From Rhyacichthys aspro (taxonomy: Eukaryota; Chordata; Actinopteri; Gobiiformes; Rhyacichthyidae), in assembly GCA_036850595.1 (NCBI GenBank), contig CM072154.1:11291330-11355329 (forward strand): a DNA stretch of 64,000 bases, read 5' to 3'. Below are positions 25,348 through 36,933 of this stretch, in pieces. The translations under genes were made by a program, and so were the position numbers. Numbering within the stretch: position 1 is the stretch's first letter; the number at the start of each line of letters is the position of its first letter. Under the pieces are notes generated by a model. It was not told the origin of the DNA, made no database searches, and saw only the letters and a program-made list of their open reading frames with translations.

Positions 25348-26515
25348 AAGCAAAATGGTAGAGAGAAAAAAAACTTTAAAAGAAGCAATAATGTTATAGC
25401 CCGCTCACCAATGCTCCACTGTGACAGTATCATGCCTCCGAGTGAGAGAATCAACATCTTCAGATACTTCATACCTGCTGGGCACTAGTCCCGGGGGATT
25501 TTGATGAAATGGTAACCCACTCCACCCTACCTTTCTCCTCATTTCACCCTTTTTTATCTGAGTCGCAGTTGTTAAGCCCTCATGTTGTGACAACAGTTAC
25601 TAATGTCTCACTGTGAGTCACAATCAATACCTATCAGCATGGTAGAGATCGGCTGCTTCTTTATGAGGATTATTTCTAGGCTTTCTAGGCCTTTGTGGCA
25701 GATCCTTAATTTTTATTTTTGTTTTTTACTATCTCATATTTAGCTTTTAACAGGGGTTTTCTGTTTGAGCATGAGAAAAGAGTTTACATTGGAGTGATGA
25801 GAGCACAAGCTATGGACACAATTACAATTGTATTATTAATAAGTAATAAATCCCCTTTTTATGAATTTTAAATAGAGGAAATGACTGAATTAGTTTTGAT
25901 TTATTGTGACTGAATGGTGTTCCTATGTTTTTTTATTCTTCGAATTTTTGCGTGGAGACAGACGTGTTTAGTATTTGATTCACTAAAAAATATTGAAGTT
26001 AAAATTTTAGAGCCAGGGTATTTCATTTGTCTCTGTAGGGCAAGTGTTAAAGCTCCCCCGGTTTCCCCATCCAGTTTTATATTACAGATGAAAGATTAAA
26101 AAGACAGATTCAAAAGAAATGACAATTCCTTAGTACATGTTTATGACACACTGCTGCTTTAATGATTTATGTCATGATTACTTGAAGAAAGATCAGAATA
26201 TAACAGATTATGTCTATTTAAATGGAAAATGTGAAAAGTTGCTTCTAACACAGAAGCTGTAGATTTAGATTAGAAGAATAGACATTTAGCATACTTCACT
26301 ACAGACCTAGTATTACTAAATCTATTTTCAATGATATTCTGACGTTTATGTCTTTTCCCTGTAAATGTGAATGCACTGATACACTTGTGATATTTTTATA
26401 AAATTTTACAACAAACACTTTTCGGGTTATTGTCATTATTAAAATTGAATATAGGAAAACAAAACACTGACAAATGTTAAAAGAAAGTTAAACAACTTGG
26501 ACTGCAGTAATAAAT
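25348..26515. other. porcn 3' UTR and short convergent intergenic spacer
   Basis: AT-rich sequence without coding signs. AATAAA at 25845-25850 (plus) probably ends porcn. AATAAA on the minus strand at 26521-26526 ends the gene opposite. The two transcripts converge with roughly 600 bases between their signals. Confidence 0.55.
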
Positions 26516-26520
26516 AGTTG

Positions 26521-26526
26521 TTTATT
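26521..26526 (-). terminator. Polyadenylation signal of the small lysine-rich gene
   Basis: TTTATT on the plus strand reads AATAAA on the minus strand, 400 bases beyond the stop codon at 26926. Confidence 0.5.
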
Positions 26527-26925
26527 TATTTCATTATTTACAAGAATGTGACTGTCATACAGCCATTATGGTGTGAGTCGGGAAAGGACTGCATTGGGGT
26601 AACAGACTAATTAATGATGGTATGATTAAATCTGGAGTCTGCTTCAAAGCATCAAATCAGCCAGAGGGCACAGTGAAGGCAACGGGACAGAAAAGAGGGA
26701 GGACGACAGATGGTGATGGATGGAGATCAGGTTACTTTATGCTTCTGCGAGAGGTGAGCAGATGCCGTATTGGTAGGCCTTACAATAGGCCAATCTACAG
26801 GCAAATGGCAAAAGTGCAAATGGGAGGGAAGGTGCACTCAGCCCTGTCTGCCCCGAGGACCTCCATGTTTACGACGGCAGGACCCCAACAGTGTCTCCAA
26901 AGCCATCTTCACAAATGCCTGGAAG

Positions 26926-27424
26926 TTATTGCTTCTCTCCCTTCGGCTGTCCTGCGAAGGGATGACACACAGACAGATAGCTTCACTGGGGACACAGCAG
27001 TCACAGCACCACATACCCACACTCTGTCAAATCGTCCCTATATAGGTTATGAAGTCTGCTTGTTTTAGTTCACATAAATGCTTACCTCCTTGCTTCTTGT
27101 TATCATCTCCTTTCTGATCACCTTTCTTCGGCTGCTCTTTAGGACTCTGAGGTTGCTGTTAAAAAAAGCACCATTGAATAAATAGCAATAACAAAATTTA
27201 ACCAAAGGATTTTGAATTACTAAATATGAACTAATTTTCCTACCTTGGTAGTTGACTTCTTGTCCGACTTATTACCTGTAAAAACGTTAAATGTTCAGTA
27301 GTACGTTTGACAGCTGCTTCACTGATGGGTCACTTTTGCTCAAATGTGTAAAATGTATTCATAAGACTATTTAACTTTGAATATAAGTTATTTTTCTTCT
27401 TAACTTACCTTTTGTTCCTGGCAT
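26926..27424 (-). CDS. Small lysine-rich protein, four exons, unrecognised
   Basis: Minus-strand exons joined in phase: 27409-27424, 27244-27275, 27086-27155 and 26926-26951, each with GT/AG ends; about 47 residues. The product starts MPGTKGNKSDKKSTTK, continues QPQSPKEQPKKGDQKGDDNK and ends GGQPKGEKQ before TAA. It is nearly all Lys, Gly, Gln, Asp, Ser and Pro, with no hydrophobic core, signal peptide or membrane segment, so it should be disordered and probably nuclear or nucleic-acid binding. Very short leading exons and Lys-rich content recall HMGN proteins, but the RRSARLSA nucleosome-binding core is missing, so I do not call it HMGN. A minus-strand AATAAA at 26521-26526 gives a 3' UTR of about 400 bases. 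Three clean introns argue against chance. It lies between porcn and wdr13. Confidence 0.55.
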
Positions 27425-28091
27425 TTTGGCTGTGCTCCAGAGTCTGTGCTCTTTTTTCAAAATGCAGTGCTATGTGTGGTGTTCAACTCGGTCATTTATG
27501 GCCCATGCTTGTGAATGGCTCTGTCACAGGGGCCCCCTCGAGAAAGAGCACCATGAACAAGCAAACAGCCCCGTCAGCTGAGCAGCATACCCCAAAGCTC
27601 TGTAGGTCTTTGCTGATCCAGGCGAAACCTCAGAGCTGACCTTGTAATACTGCCATTGTGAACCTACTGGAACAGTGTCCACACCTATTGTCTATGACAA
27701 GAAACCATTTTCATCATGTTACAGCTTAACAAAAAGTGCATATGAAATCCTTATTGTCTATTATTTTTATTAAAGACACAATCATGCAAAAACAAAATAG
27801 ACAAACGTGCTAACTGTATGCTTAGGAACTTATATAAGTTATTGACTGAGTGTCTTAGTTTATCAGAACAATATATTGGTTAAGCATACTACTTGTGGTC
27901 ATATATGAGCACAGCAAAAAACATCATCATCATATGATTCCCATATTCCCCCCAACACTACAAGACTAGCCGCAGCAGACGTTATAATAATGTGGCCTTA
28001 AAAGTGTGAGTCACATCATCAGGAAGAGGGCGGAGCCATCCAGGTCATGTGACCTGACAGCAAAAGCAGCGATGGAGAAAAGCTAAGGAAG
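27425..28091 (+). promoter_or_regulatory. Divergent promoter interval and wdr13 noncoding exon 1
   Basis: Lies between two divergently transcribed genes. Near its right end (about 28011-28091) are an AGGGCGGAGCC GC box, the element GGTCATGTGACC (28043-28054) and a donor AAGGAAG|GTGAGC after 28091. The last of these marks the probable end of a noncoding first exon of wdr13. A four-codon upstream frame, ATG GAG AAA AGC TAA (28072-28086), sits in that exon. The rest (27430-27960) shows no gene. Confidence 0.5.
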
Positions 28092-28694
28092 GTGAGCTAC
28101 ATTGGGATGAAATTTCGTTCTTTTTAGTGTTGTTTTTTCACGGAAGTCACATCAGATATTGCGCAAAACAGAAAGACTAAGTGATATACTGAAATAATGA
28201 ACGAATAGAAAATGACTCAATGCGAGAGCATCGCACATAGCAGAGTAATGTTAGCAAACAACAATTTGCTAATTGCTGTGAGGTTAGCTATATTAGCTTC
28301 TACGAAGCTTTTTCCCCATGACCACTGTTTCTTCCTATTAACACGAAGTATTGACTTTCTGTTATTAAATAGGACTGAGTAATCTTCCCAAATTTTTTAC
28401 GGTTTTATTTGTCAAACACCCATAGAAACAGACGCACCAAACAGGAAGATTTGTGGTGTCACGTAATTCTGCATCATGATGTGCTCCTGTCTATTTGAAT
28501 AGTGTGGGGGAGGGGTTAAAACGCAAACTAGGACATGTGCATAATACTGTTAGCAGTGACAAAATTCATTCATCATTTACATCACAAACACAAGTTCATA
28601 AAGTTTTATTCTCTAAAAATCTATATAAAATATATTAATTTTAACAGAGATCTGCCCTGGCAGTGGCTACGTCTCTACCCAGAGTGCTTGTGGA

Positions 28695-31600
28695 ATGGCA
28701 GCAGTTTGGCAGCAGGTTTTGGCAGTGGACGCAAGGTGATGCTCAGGAAGCCACCAGAATTTAATCTACAAAAATGTGTAAATACTTTTGTTTCCTTGTA
28801 AAATATGTGTCACTTTTTCTCCTTTCCAGGTACAATGCATACCGCACACCTACCTTCCCACAGTTTCGAACTCAGTACATCCGCAGACGCAGCCAGCTCC
28901 TCAGAGAGAATGCTAAGTGTGGCTTTGAGCCCAGTCTGCGCAGGCAGTACCTGAGGCTGCGCAGTCAGCTGCTGGCCCTCCGCTACGGGCCTCTGTCTGA
29001 GCAGAGCAGCTTTAGGGCCAGCAGTGTGCGCAGCTCCCGCACCACACTGGATCGCATGGAGGTCAGACCCCAGTAACTCAAAACAAGCAGAGGCAGAAAC
29101 ATAGGAAGGATAAAAGAAGGTGTTGGAAAATAAAATCCAAATTTATGAAGTACAAGAAAGAAATGATTGCGTGTAAAATTTTAAAATTCATGTTGCATGG
29201 TTAAGAAGAGATTACTCATCAGCGAGACATGATTTTGGTTGCCCACGCATATGAGGCTGAGCTGCTTGGTTAAAATTGCAGGCAAAGCCCACATGATGGG
29301 TGGTTTTCTGTATATAGTATATGCACATTATAGCAAGTTTGTGATTTAATGTCTGAAGTTCCTACTTTGTTTTGTTTGATTTTCACTAACTCATTTAAGA
29401 ATCGGTCACTACAATTATTTGTCTGGTAGGACTTTGAGGAAGACCCCCGTGCCCAAGGGGCCCGTGGTCACCGTCGTTCTGTCAGCAGAGGCTCCTACCA
29501 ACTACAGGCCCAGATGAACCGAGCAGTCTATGATGAGAGGTACTTGCAGAAAAGAGAATTGGGTTGCATTCACAGTATGTTGTTTTATTATTATTTGTTT
29601 CAAAATCTTTTTTATTTTACCTTCTGCAGGCCCCCAGGCAGTTTGGTGCCCACCTCAGTGGCAGAGGCCAGTCGTGCCATGGCAGGGGACACAACTTTGA
29701 GTGAAAATTATGCCTTTGCTGGGATGCATCACATATTTGACCAACATGTAGACTCTGCTGGTAAATTAATTATTTAAGCCTGGCATGCATACCTTTTAAA
29801 GTCATAAACATTTCAACATTTTTGTCCACTATTCTCTTTCAGTTCCACGTCTACAGTTTGCTAATGATGACAAGCACCTCCTTGCTTGTTGCTCACTGGA
29901 TGGCACCTTGTCAATTATGACACTATCTCCGCCTCCTCCCAGCGTCAAGGTGACACTGAAAGGTCATGGAGGTCCTGTCACAGACTTTGCATGGTCCCTC
30001 AGCAATGACATCATCGTTTCCACATCTCTTGATGGCACTCTGCGCATCTGGAATACCGAGGATGGGCGGTGCATCAGAGAAGTCAGAGATCCTGAATCTA
30101 GCGAGCTTCTCTGCTGCACTTTCCAGCCAATGAATAATAACCTTACTGTGGTAAGTGAAATGCATGTTGCTTTTTCTGCTCTAACAACTGAAAGTGATAC
30201 AAAGCACACTGAACAAGTTTGAATGCTATATTTTAATGTGCTCTGTGAAGAACATTAAAATATAGCTATATATGTGTAACTAAAAATAATTTATCTAAAC
30301 TTGTAACTTTTTAAACATGTTTCTGTGTTCTGTTCATGTTATTAATGATCAAAACTTGGTAATATGTTTGCAAAAAGATAACACAAATAATGAGTGTCCT
30401 AAATGTTTGTCACACATAATACATCAATAATTAACTAATAACTAGAACGCTTTTTGCATAGTTTACACATTGATTTATCTTCAACTAACTTTTATTGCAT
30501 AGCTCAATGGTTTGAACCTTTAAAGCTTCTTGCCTACTAAACTAAATTAGCTAGTATACCTACTACTCTAAGGCTCTTAATTCATTCATTTCATTTTACA
30601 ATGTAATTTATGTAATGTCACTTACTTTCAGTTTGTAATATTCATTTTATAGTCCTTGTTTCAATCAAAACATCCCTCGATGTTTCTTCAGAGGTAAAGG
30701 CCTCACAGATAGATGTGTTGCAGGTGGGAAACAGCAAGCACCACCTGCAGGTGGTGAACATTTCCACTGGGAAGAAGGTGAAGGGGGGCTCCAGTAAGCT
30801 GACAGGCCGCGTGCTGTCTCTCTCCTTTGATGCTCCAGGGAAAATCCTGTGGGCTGGTGATGACAGAGGAAGCATCTTCTCCTTCCTCTTTGACATGGCC
30901 ACAGGTTGAGTCACAATGTTTTTATTTGGCAATAAGCACAGTGCGCTGCGGTAAAATATAAAAATACTGTGTCTCTGGTTGAGAGGCAAAGCAGCTAATG
31001 TGTCTGCGCCTGTTTGTGCCTGCCTCTGCCCCAGGGAAGCTGACCAAAGCCAAGCGTCTGGTGGTGAGTGAGGGCAGCTCCATTTGCAGTATATCTGCTC
31101 GTTCCTGGATTAGTCGTGAGGCCAGAGACCCCTCCCTGCTGGTCAATGCATGTGTCAATAAGCTACTGCTGTACAGGTTTGTCTATTGTCTAGTTTTGTA
31201 GTTTCCACCGCTAACTGCCATTATTAAATAATACAAAATAAAATATATATTTATTAATACAAAAAAAATATAATCTGACTTTCTGTGCACCACTTTGTCA
31301 CTGCAGGGTGGTGGACAATGAAGGTACACTACAGCTGAAGAGGAGCTTCCCTATTCAGCATGGCTCTCAGCTTGTTCATAGCATCTTCTGCCCCCTAATG
31401 TCATTCAGACAGGGGGCTTGTGTTGGTAAGAAGTCTTTTAGGTTTCATGCTGGGAAAATATATCCACAGTTTATTAAGATCTGGAGGGTATCCCAGTTAT
31501 GCTATTGGAGCTACTTGAGTAAAAAATAAAGGAAACAGTTTTTGTAATGCACAAAATGAAAAAAAAAAAAGGGAAATCTTTGCATGTTATTTATAATGTT

Positions 31601-32253
31601 TTTGTCTTTTATAAAAATAAAAAAGTTATTAAGCATCAAGATTTCACTAAGAATTTTTCATGCTAACCTTAGCTGACTTTTCTCAGCATTAGTACTCTCT
31701 AGAGCTGTGCACTCTGTGTCAATTTAATTCAACATGTTATGTCCTGTTATACCCTGTAAACATGAGTGGCATGTATAATGTATGTGCTGAGACTGAGCGA
31801 AGTGCAAAAAAAATCATGTTGAGGTTGTTATGACTGATATTTTAATATTTAATTGCTTGCTTAAAGAGGTCTATGGTATATTTGCACCTTATCTTCTGTG
31901 GTCAGGATCTCTTACATCAGGAGAAGATCATAATACATTTATTCATTTTGCAATGTAATGATTAAATTTTGATTAAATTCATATTAGAATGCATATGAGA
32001 CCCACAGACAAGGCTTGTTTATTTCCATTTTTGTATTTAATTGTCCTGTGATTTTCCCTGTGACACAGTGACTGGCAGTGAGGATGGCTGTGTCTACTTC
32101 TTCGACGTGGAGCGCAACACTAAAGCGATAGTAAACAAGTTACAAGGTCATGGGGGACCAGTGCTCGATGTCAGCTTTAACTGTGACGAGAGTTTACTGG
32201 CATCTGCAGATTCCACCGGCATGGTCATCATCTGGAGGCGGGAGCAAAAGTAA
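28695..32253 (+). CDS. wdr13: WD repeat-containing protein 13
   Basis: Nine coding exons in phase: 28695-28735, 28830-29061, 29430-29539, 29630-29760, 29843-30150, 30724-30904, 31035-31176, 31307-31425, 32069-32253; about 482 residues (human 485). It starts [20 protein letters not shown], as in mammals. An N-terminal basic region (RRRSQLLRE, RSSRTTLDRMEDFE, GHRRSVSRGSYQ) is followed by WD40 repeats forming a propeller: LACCSLDGTLS, DFAWSLSNDIIVSTSLDGTL, WAGDDRGSIFSF, VTGSEDGCVYFFD, and a last blade ending MVIIWRREQK. WDR13 is a nuclear protein reported to act with nuclear receptors and HDAC-containing complexes and to limit cell proliferation. The start is chosen because it is the conserved MAAVWQQ, preceded by a 5' UTR acceptor at 28647. 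AATAAA at 32787-32792 is the likely 3' end. Confidence 0.95.
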
Positions 32254-32786
32254 CCGATACACCAATTAAAAATTTTTTTTTAAAAAGCTGCTTGTTAACT
32301 GACCAATAACATGTCGATTGTCACTGGAATGTAAGAGGCTGCTTTAAATGTGTCATGTCATGATAATTAAGTGCAATCAGACAACCTCGTGTAGGTGGTG
32401 GGGATATCTTTAAAATTCAACAAGTGTGGGGTAGTGAAATCTGTGTGAGTTAGTGCTTCCATTGCTGCGAAAAATAACCTTTAAGACAAAGAGAACTACT
32501 CCCATGCATGTTGGTATTTGACTGAATTTAATTGACTGAAGAGGTTACAATAAGACTTCTGTCTCAATTTTTGGCTTAGATCTACATCACTATTTATGTA
32601 ACTGTTATTCAAGTGTTGTGATGGCCTTATTTGCTTTGTCCTGCTTGCCTGTGTGCATTTGAAACCATGTGCATGACCAAGTCGGTCAGTGGGAAAGACG
32701 TTTTAGTGTTTTTACTTTGTTTTTTAATATATGTGTGTTCTGTTTATCTTGGATGCAGAATCATTATTTATTTAATGCACATTGAA

Positions 32787-32792
32787 AATAAA
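32787..32792 (+). terminator. Polyadenylation signal of wdr13
   Basis: AATAAA 534 bases after the wdr13 stop codon, in a T-rich surround. Confidence 0.55.
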
Positions 32793-32799
32793 CTGCTGC

Positions 32800-35730
32800 A
32801 ACTACCTCTTTGATTTCTTTTTGTCTCCAAACACAATAAGTAAACAGTGGCTATTTCTTATGTTATTATGCAGCATTATTTTATCTTGAAAGACCAGTCA
32901 ATTCGGATCTTAAGTCACCAAAATTGCCAAGAAGTTGCAAAGTTTACTAAAGGTGGGGAACTAGTTGATACAAACGAAAGACCTTCCTTGAATCCTTATT
33001 ATCTCAAAACAAATTTAACAATACTTAAGTGTCATAAACTCTATAACAGCTAAAATACAGCGACGTGTTCAACCAATAGAATAATATTCAAGTCAAAATC
33101 TAGAAGCAGACACCAATCACTTTTAATCTCTTAAAGTTTGGCTTCTTGACATCTAGACAGCATTTAGCTTTCTTTGTTTTTCTCTCAAGGTTAAAAAAGG
33201 TTTTTGTGGCATGGACGTGTAGCTGTTAGGGAGTGATGAATGTGTAATGAAGGGTTTGTTCTCAGAGAAGGTCAGGGCAGAGTCTTTGATTAAAAAATAG
33301 TGGTAAAGTGTGCATGAAACTGATGTAAAGAAGCATTATATCTATGAGGAAGTGCTTTGACAGGGCTCTATCTTCACGTCAGTATGTGGGGACAAGCTTT
33401 TACAAATAAGAAAGGCAGCCATCTTGTATTTTGGACATGAAAATATAAGCATTTAGATTACTCTTCAACATCAGTTTTGAGGAGAAACAGAGGCACAGCT
33501 GTATCTAACTAAAAATAAATAAATAAATATAAAATGGAGTGTTTATACTGCTCAGGTGGCTTGGAAACATCCTTCCCATTAGTTTAAGTGCTCGAAGAAA
33601 AGGAATTATCTCTGATATGTCTGAGATTGAAAACGGGCTAATAGTTTTTATGTGGAGAATGCACAATCATACACAGACCGCATTCCAGTCGGGCCCTAAT
33701 TTGGTTTGAAATAAATTACCGTCCTTAAATGTTGTTTAATGTTAGAAGCATAATTATCTTGTAAAGTTTTCTACATGGCAGCAAGAGATTTAATGTACAC
33801 CACTGTGTTTTATTCATGGCCATTATGCGCTTTGCCATTCAGGGAAGTAAACAAGAACATTTTTTAAATCACAGATAAAAGCAGTATAGGCTTAATCCTA
33901 CATTTTAGTCATTGTTTGGCTTTGTTTGTTAAAGATATCCTTATTTAGCCTCCTTATTCAAATTACATTGCAATTCTTTCAACAACAGAGCACGCAAAAA
34001 GATGTTTGCTTTGTAAGAATGGCAGGTGCAAAATCTTAATGCATCAAAAGTAGAGTCTTTATTGATGAGTGGGTAAAAGAACCACCTCTGTTAAACTGTA
34101 CAGTTACAGAATATCATCTTGCAAAGGAATGCCAGACATAAAAATGATGGTCCTCAGTGTTACGTTCCACTTAGTCTGCCCACATCAACATCTGTACAAG
34201 TTGTAATCCCTGGCTCTTGAATCTATGAAATGCAGTGGAATGCATGCTAATACAGTATGCTGTGCAAGTGTCCACAATTAGAAAATTCACTGCACGAAGA
34301 TACCTATGCCTAACATACTGTAGGTCAGACATTTGCATTACATGAATCTTAATTTGGAGAGAGAAGTCATTTTAGTTGAAGCTGCTGTCCAAAACAGCCA
34401 TAAACGACACAGGTGATTTTAGATTTGAATCGAACAGTGAAGCAGAAACTCTATTGGTTGATGTTGCTGGCAAGTATCAGAGGGCCTGGTAACATTCAAG
34501 TTTCTTTCACATTAAGTTCCACTTCATTATTGTTTGTATTCTGATGAGAGCATAGCAGTACAACATTCCCAAAATCATCATTTGCAAAAAATGTTCATTT
34601 AATTAATATGGTACTCTAAAACGCAGTCATTTGCATCATCCTCGAAATCATTAAATCCTATGGCCTGTTTGCAAAGTATTGTTTTCTAATTAGTCTGTCT
34701 CCTTATTCATTATGCAGTCACTTGCTTATACATTACTGTTAAAAATCAAAGCACAACTTCAGTTACAGATACCCATTTCCATACGATGACTGCTCATTTT
34801 TGTATGATTTGGAGACCACATGCTGCTTTCATATTGACTCAATATTACTGAAACCTATTCTATTCTTCATTATCGTCTTCCTCTCCCTTGTCTTTCCACA
34901 TTTCCCTCTCACACACACTTACACACAAATGATATATAAAAACACACAAGCAGGAATATAGATATCCCCGTACAGTCTATACAATATGAAATCAAGTCAT
35001 ATTTCAAAATAGTGTCATCTGCTTAACATGTATAGTTTACAAATAAAGGAAAACAGGCAATTTTATGATACAAAGAAACCTGACACGCCCTAAATCAAGT
35101 TCGAAAAATCAAGCATGTTCGAGGCTTGGGTTCACAACAGCTGTTTAAATGTATCCAAGATTATTGGGTTCATTCAATATTTTGCAGCCTCCTTTGAATT
35201 AGACGAAAAGGCGTCCAGGGTGGTCTGCCAATCCATTCAGTTCCTTTGAGTTCCTTGATGTTTCAGAGAGTTGGTAACACTCTGATCCACAGTCTAGACA
35301 GTACTCATATTGTAGAATTTCAACCCTCTGTGTCTCTTTTGTGCCTCACGTGGCACCAGTGAATACTTGGTGGAAAGCTTTAGGGCATGTCCCTCTGAAA
35401 TAAGGCAACATTATTTTAAAATGGCATCCGTCACACTTAAATCTAGTGGTGATTGTTATGATTATTCATACAGTACATCATCAGAAATACAAGCCATTAA
35501 AGTGTTACCAGGACGTTTTTGTTGCCCTGTTCAAACCTCTGCACCTGAGGGCAACCTTATTCAAATGTGAAACATTCTTAATAAAATGGCACAGTGCCTG
35601 CATTTGTTGGCAATTTTGATTTTGTTGTGCAAAACAACAAAACAGACACTAACACCAAGGTGCATTACATCTCCAAAAGTCCCTTTAAAACCTGAAACAT
35701 TCTCTTTGTGGTGTTTGATCACAGATGTCA
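32800..35730. other. Spacer between wdr13 and gpr173; may hold the gpr173 3' UTR
   Basis: AT-rich, no coding signal on either strand. The part next to gpr173 is probably its 3' UTR on the minus strand. Possible minus-strand AATAAA signals occur at 34058-34063 and 33809-33814, but the real end cannot be chosen from sequence. A short AAAT/AAATAA run lies near 33511-33530. Confidence 0.45.
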
Positions 35731-36933
35731 TCACATGATGCAGTAGGCCTCGTCCTGGGGCAGGTGTTGTTTAGTCCTCCAGTAGGTCGGCAGGTGAGCT
35801 CGCAGCACTTTCCTCAGGTCCTCGTTGAGCAGGAGGCAAAAGATAGGGTTGACGCCAGCTTGGGCAAAGCTCATCCACACTGTGATGGACAGATACTTAT
35901 GTGGAATGGAGCAGGACTTGACGAAGACCCTCCAGAAGCAGGCAATGATGTATGGAGCCCAGAGCACCAGGAAGAGCAGGGTGATGGTATAGAACATCCT
36001 GCCTAGCCTCCGCTCTGACCGCACCTCCTCCATCCCCAGCAGCCGCCGGTGTTGATTGTGTAAATTCTGCCTAATGCCCAACAGGGTGGGCGGCATGGGG
36101 CCGCGACCAAACCCTGCTATCCAGTTAGCTGCAGCCTGACCGGTGGCCCCCGGACCGTGGAAGGTCCAGTTCTGGCTGATAGCTGGCACAAGTTGGACGG
36201 GCTTCATCTTACGGTGTCTGTACTCAAAGAGTAGCAGCTTGGCATAGAAACCATGGGTTGCAAGGACCACCACAGCCAGCATGAGCATGAAGCCCAGGGT
36301 GTCATTGGTCTTCAGGTAGCGGTGTTCAAAAATGCACTGATCCTCATCACGGATGAACTTGTATGTCCCCACATCAAAGACAGGTGGAAACGCCATGGCG
36401 ACTGCCAGAGTCCAAACCATGCAAATAATGGCAGCACAGGTCCAGATGGTCATGCGCTTGGCGTAGAATCGGTGGTGAGCAATGGCAAGGTAGCGGGTAA
36501 CAGCCACACAAAACAGCATGAAGGCAGCATGAAAACAAAACAGCACAGCCATAAAAGCCACAACTTTACAACTCAAGGCACTGTAAGTCCAGGCCGAGCT
36601 GTTGTGGACTGATACCAGCACGAAGGGGAAACAGGCAGCAGAGCGCACTGCATCGGCCAGGCACAGGTCCAACAGGAAGAAGTAAGGGGCCTTGTGAAGT
36701 GTCCTGTCTCGGAGGACCAACAGAGACACAAGGAGGTTGCCTACCAGGCTGACACAGATTATCAGGCCTAAAAAGACCAGCTTAAAGTAGGCAGACACAT
36801 CTGTGGCAGAGATTCCTCCACTGTTACTGCTGCTGTCACTGCTGCTGCTGCCGCCTCTTGCCAGTCCACTCTGTGAGGCCAGCACAGCCAGCAAACTACC
36901 AGGGCCGTCGATGGCAAAGCTCTGGTTAGCCAT
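35731..36933 (-). CDS. gpr173: Orphan G protein-coupled receptor GPR173 (SREB3)
   Basis: Single coding exon of 400 residues (human 373). SREB receptors (GPR27, GPR85, GPR173) are highly conserved brain orphan GPCRs of the rhodopsin class. Start chosen at MANQS, as in all SREBs; an AG acceptor 22 bases upstream suggests a 5' UTR intron. There are seven membrane helices, with an extracellular N-x-S/T site at Asn3. SREB signatures are intact: LDLCLADAVRSAACFPF, FMAVLFCFHAAFMLF, TRYLAIAHHRFYAKR in place of a classic DRY, AFPPVFDVGTYKFIRDEDQC, SQNWTFHGPGATGQAAANW, and the C-terminal EAYCIM. KFIRDEDQCIFEHRYLK and FMAVLF point to GPR173 rather than GPR85 or GPR27. Unusually, the N-terminus carries a Gly/Ser-rich insertion (SSSSDSSSNSGG), which explains the extra length. 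Proposed ligands for this receptor remain debated. Confidence 0.93.
   Translation of the reverse strand: MANQSFAIDGPGSLLAVLASQSGLARGGSSSSDSSSNSGGISATDVSAYFKLVFLGLIICVSLVGNLLVSLLVLRDRTLHKAPYFFLLDLCLADAVRSAACFPFVLVSVHNSSAWTYSALSCKVVAFMAVLFCFHAAFMLFCVAVTRYLAIAHHRFYAKRMTIWTCAAIICMVWTLAVAMAFPPVFDVGTYKFIRDEDQCIFEHRYLKTNDTLGFMLMLAVVVLATHGFYAKLLLFEYRHRKMKPVQLVPAISQNWTFHGPGATGQAAANWIAGFGRGPMPPTLLGIRQNLHNQHRRLLGMEEVRSERRLGRMFYTITLLFLVLWAPYIIACFWRVFVKSCSIPHKYLSITVWMSFAQAGVNPIFCLLLNEDLRKVLRAHLPTYWRTKQHLPQDEAYCIM

Noticed and set aside
26622..27068. 148-codon plus-strand frame and 60-codon minus-strand frame across the small lysine-rich gene
   Set aside because: The plus frame is antisense to the 3' exon and UTR. 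The minus frame would need a different phase from the well-supported third exon.
36253..36612. Open frames opposite gpr173 (also 35725-36006)
   Set aside because: They are antisense shadows of a highly conserved receptor frame.
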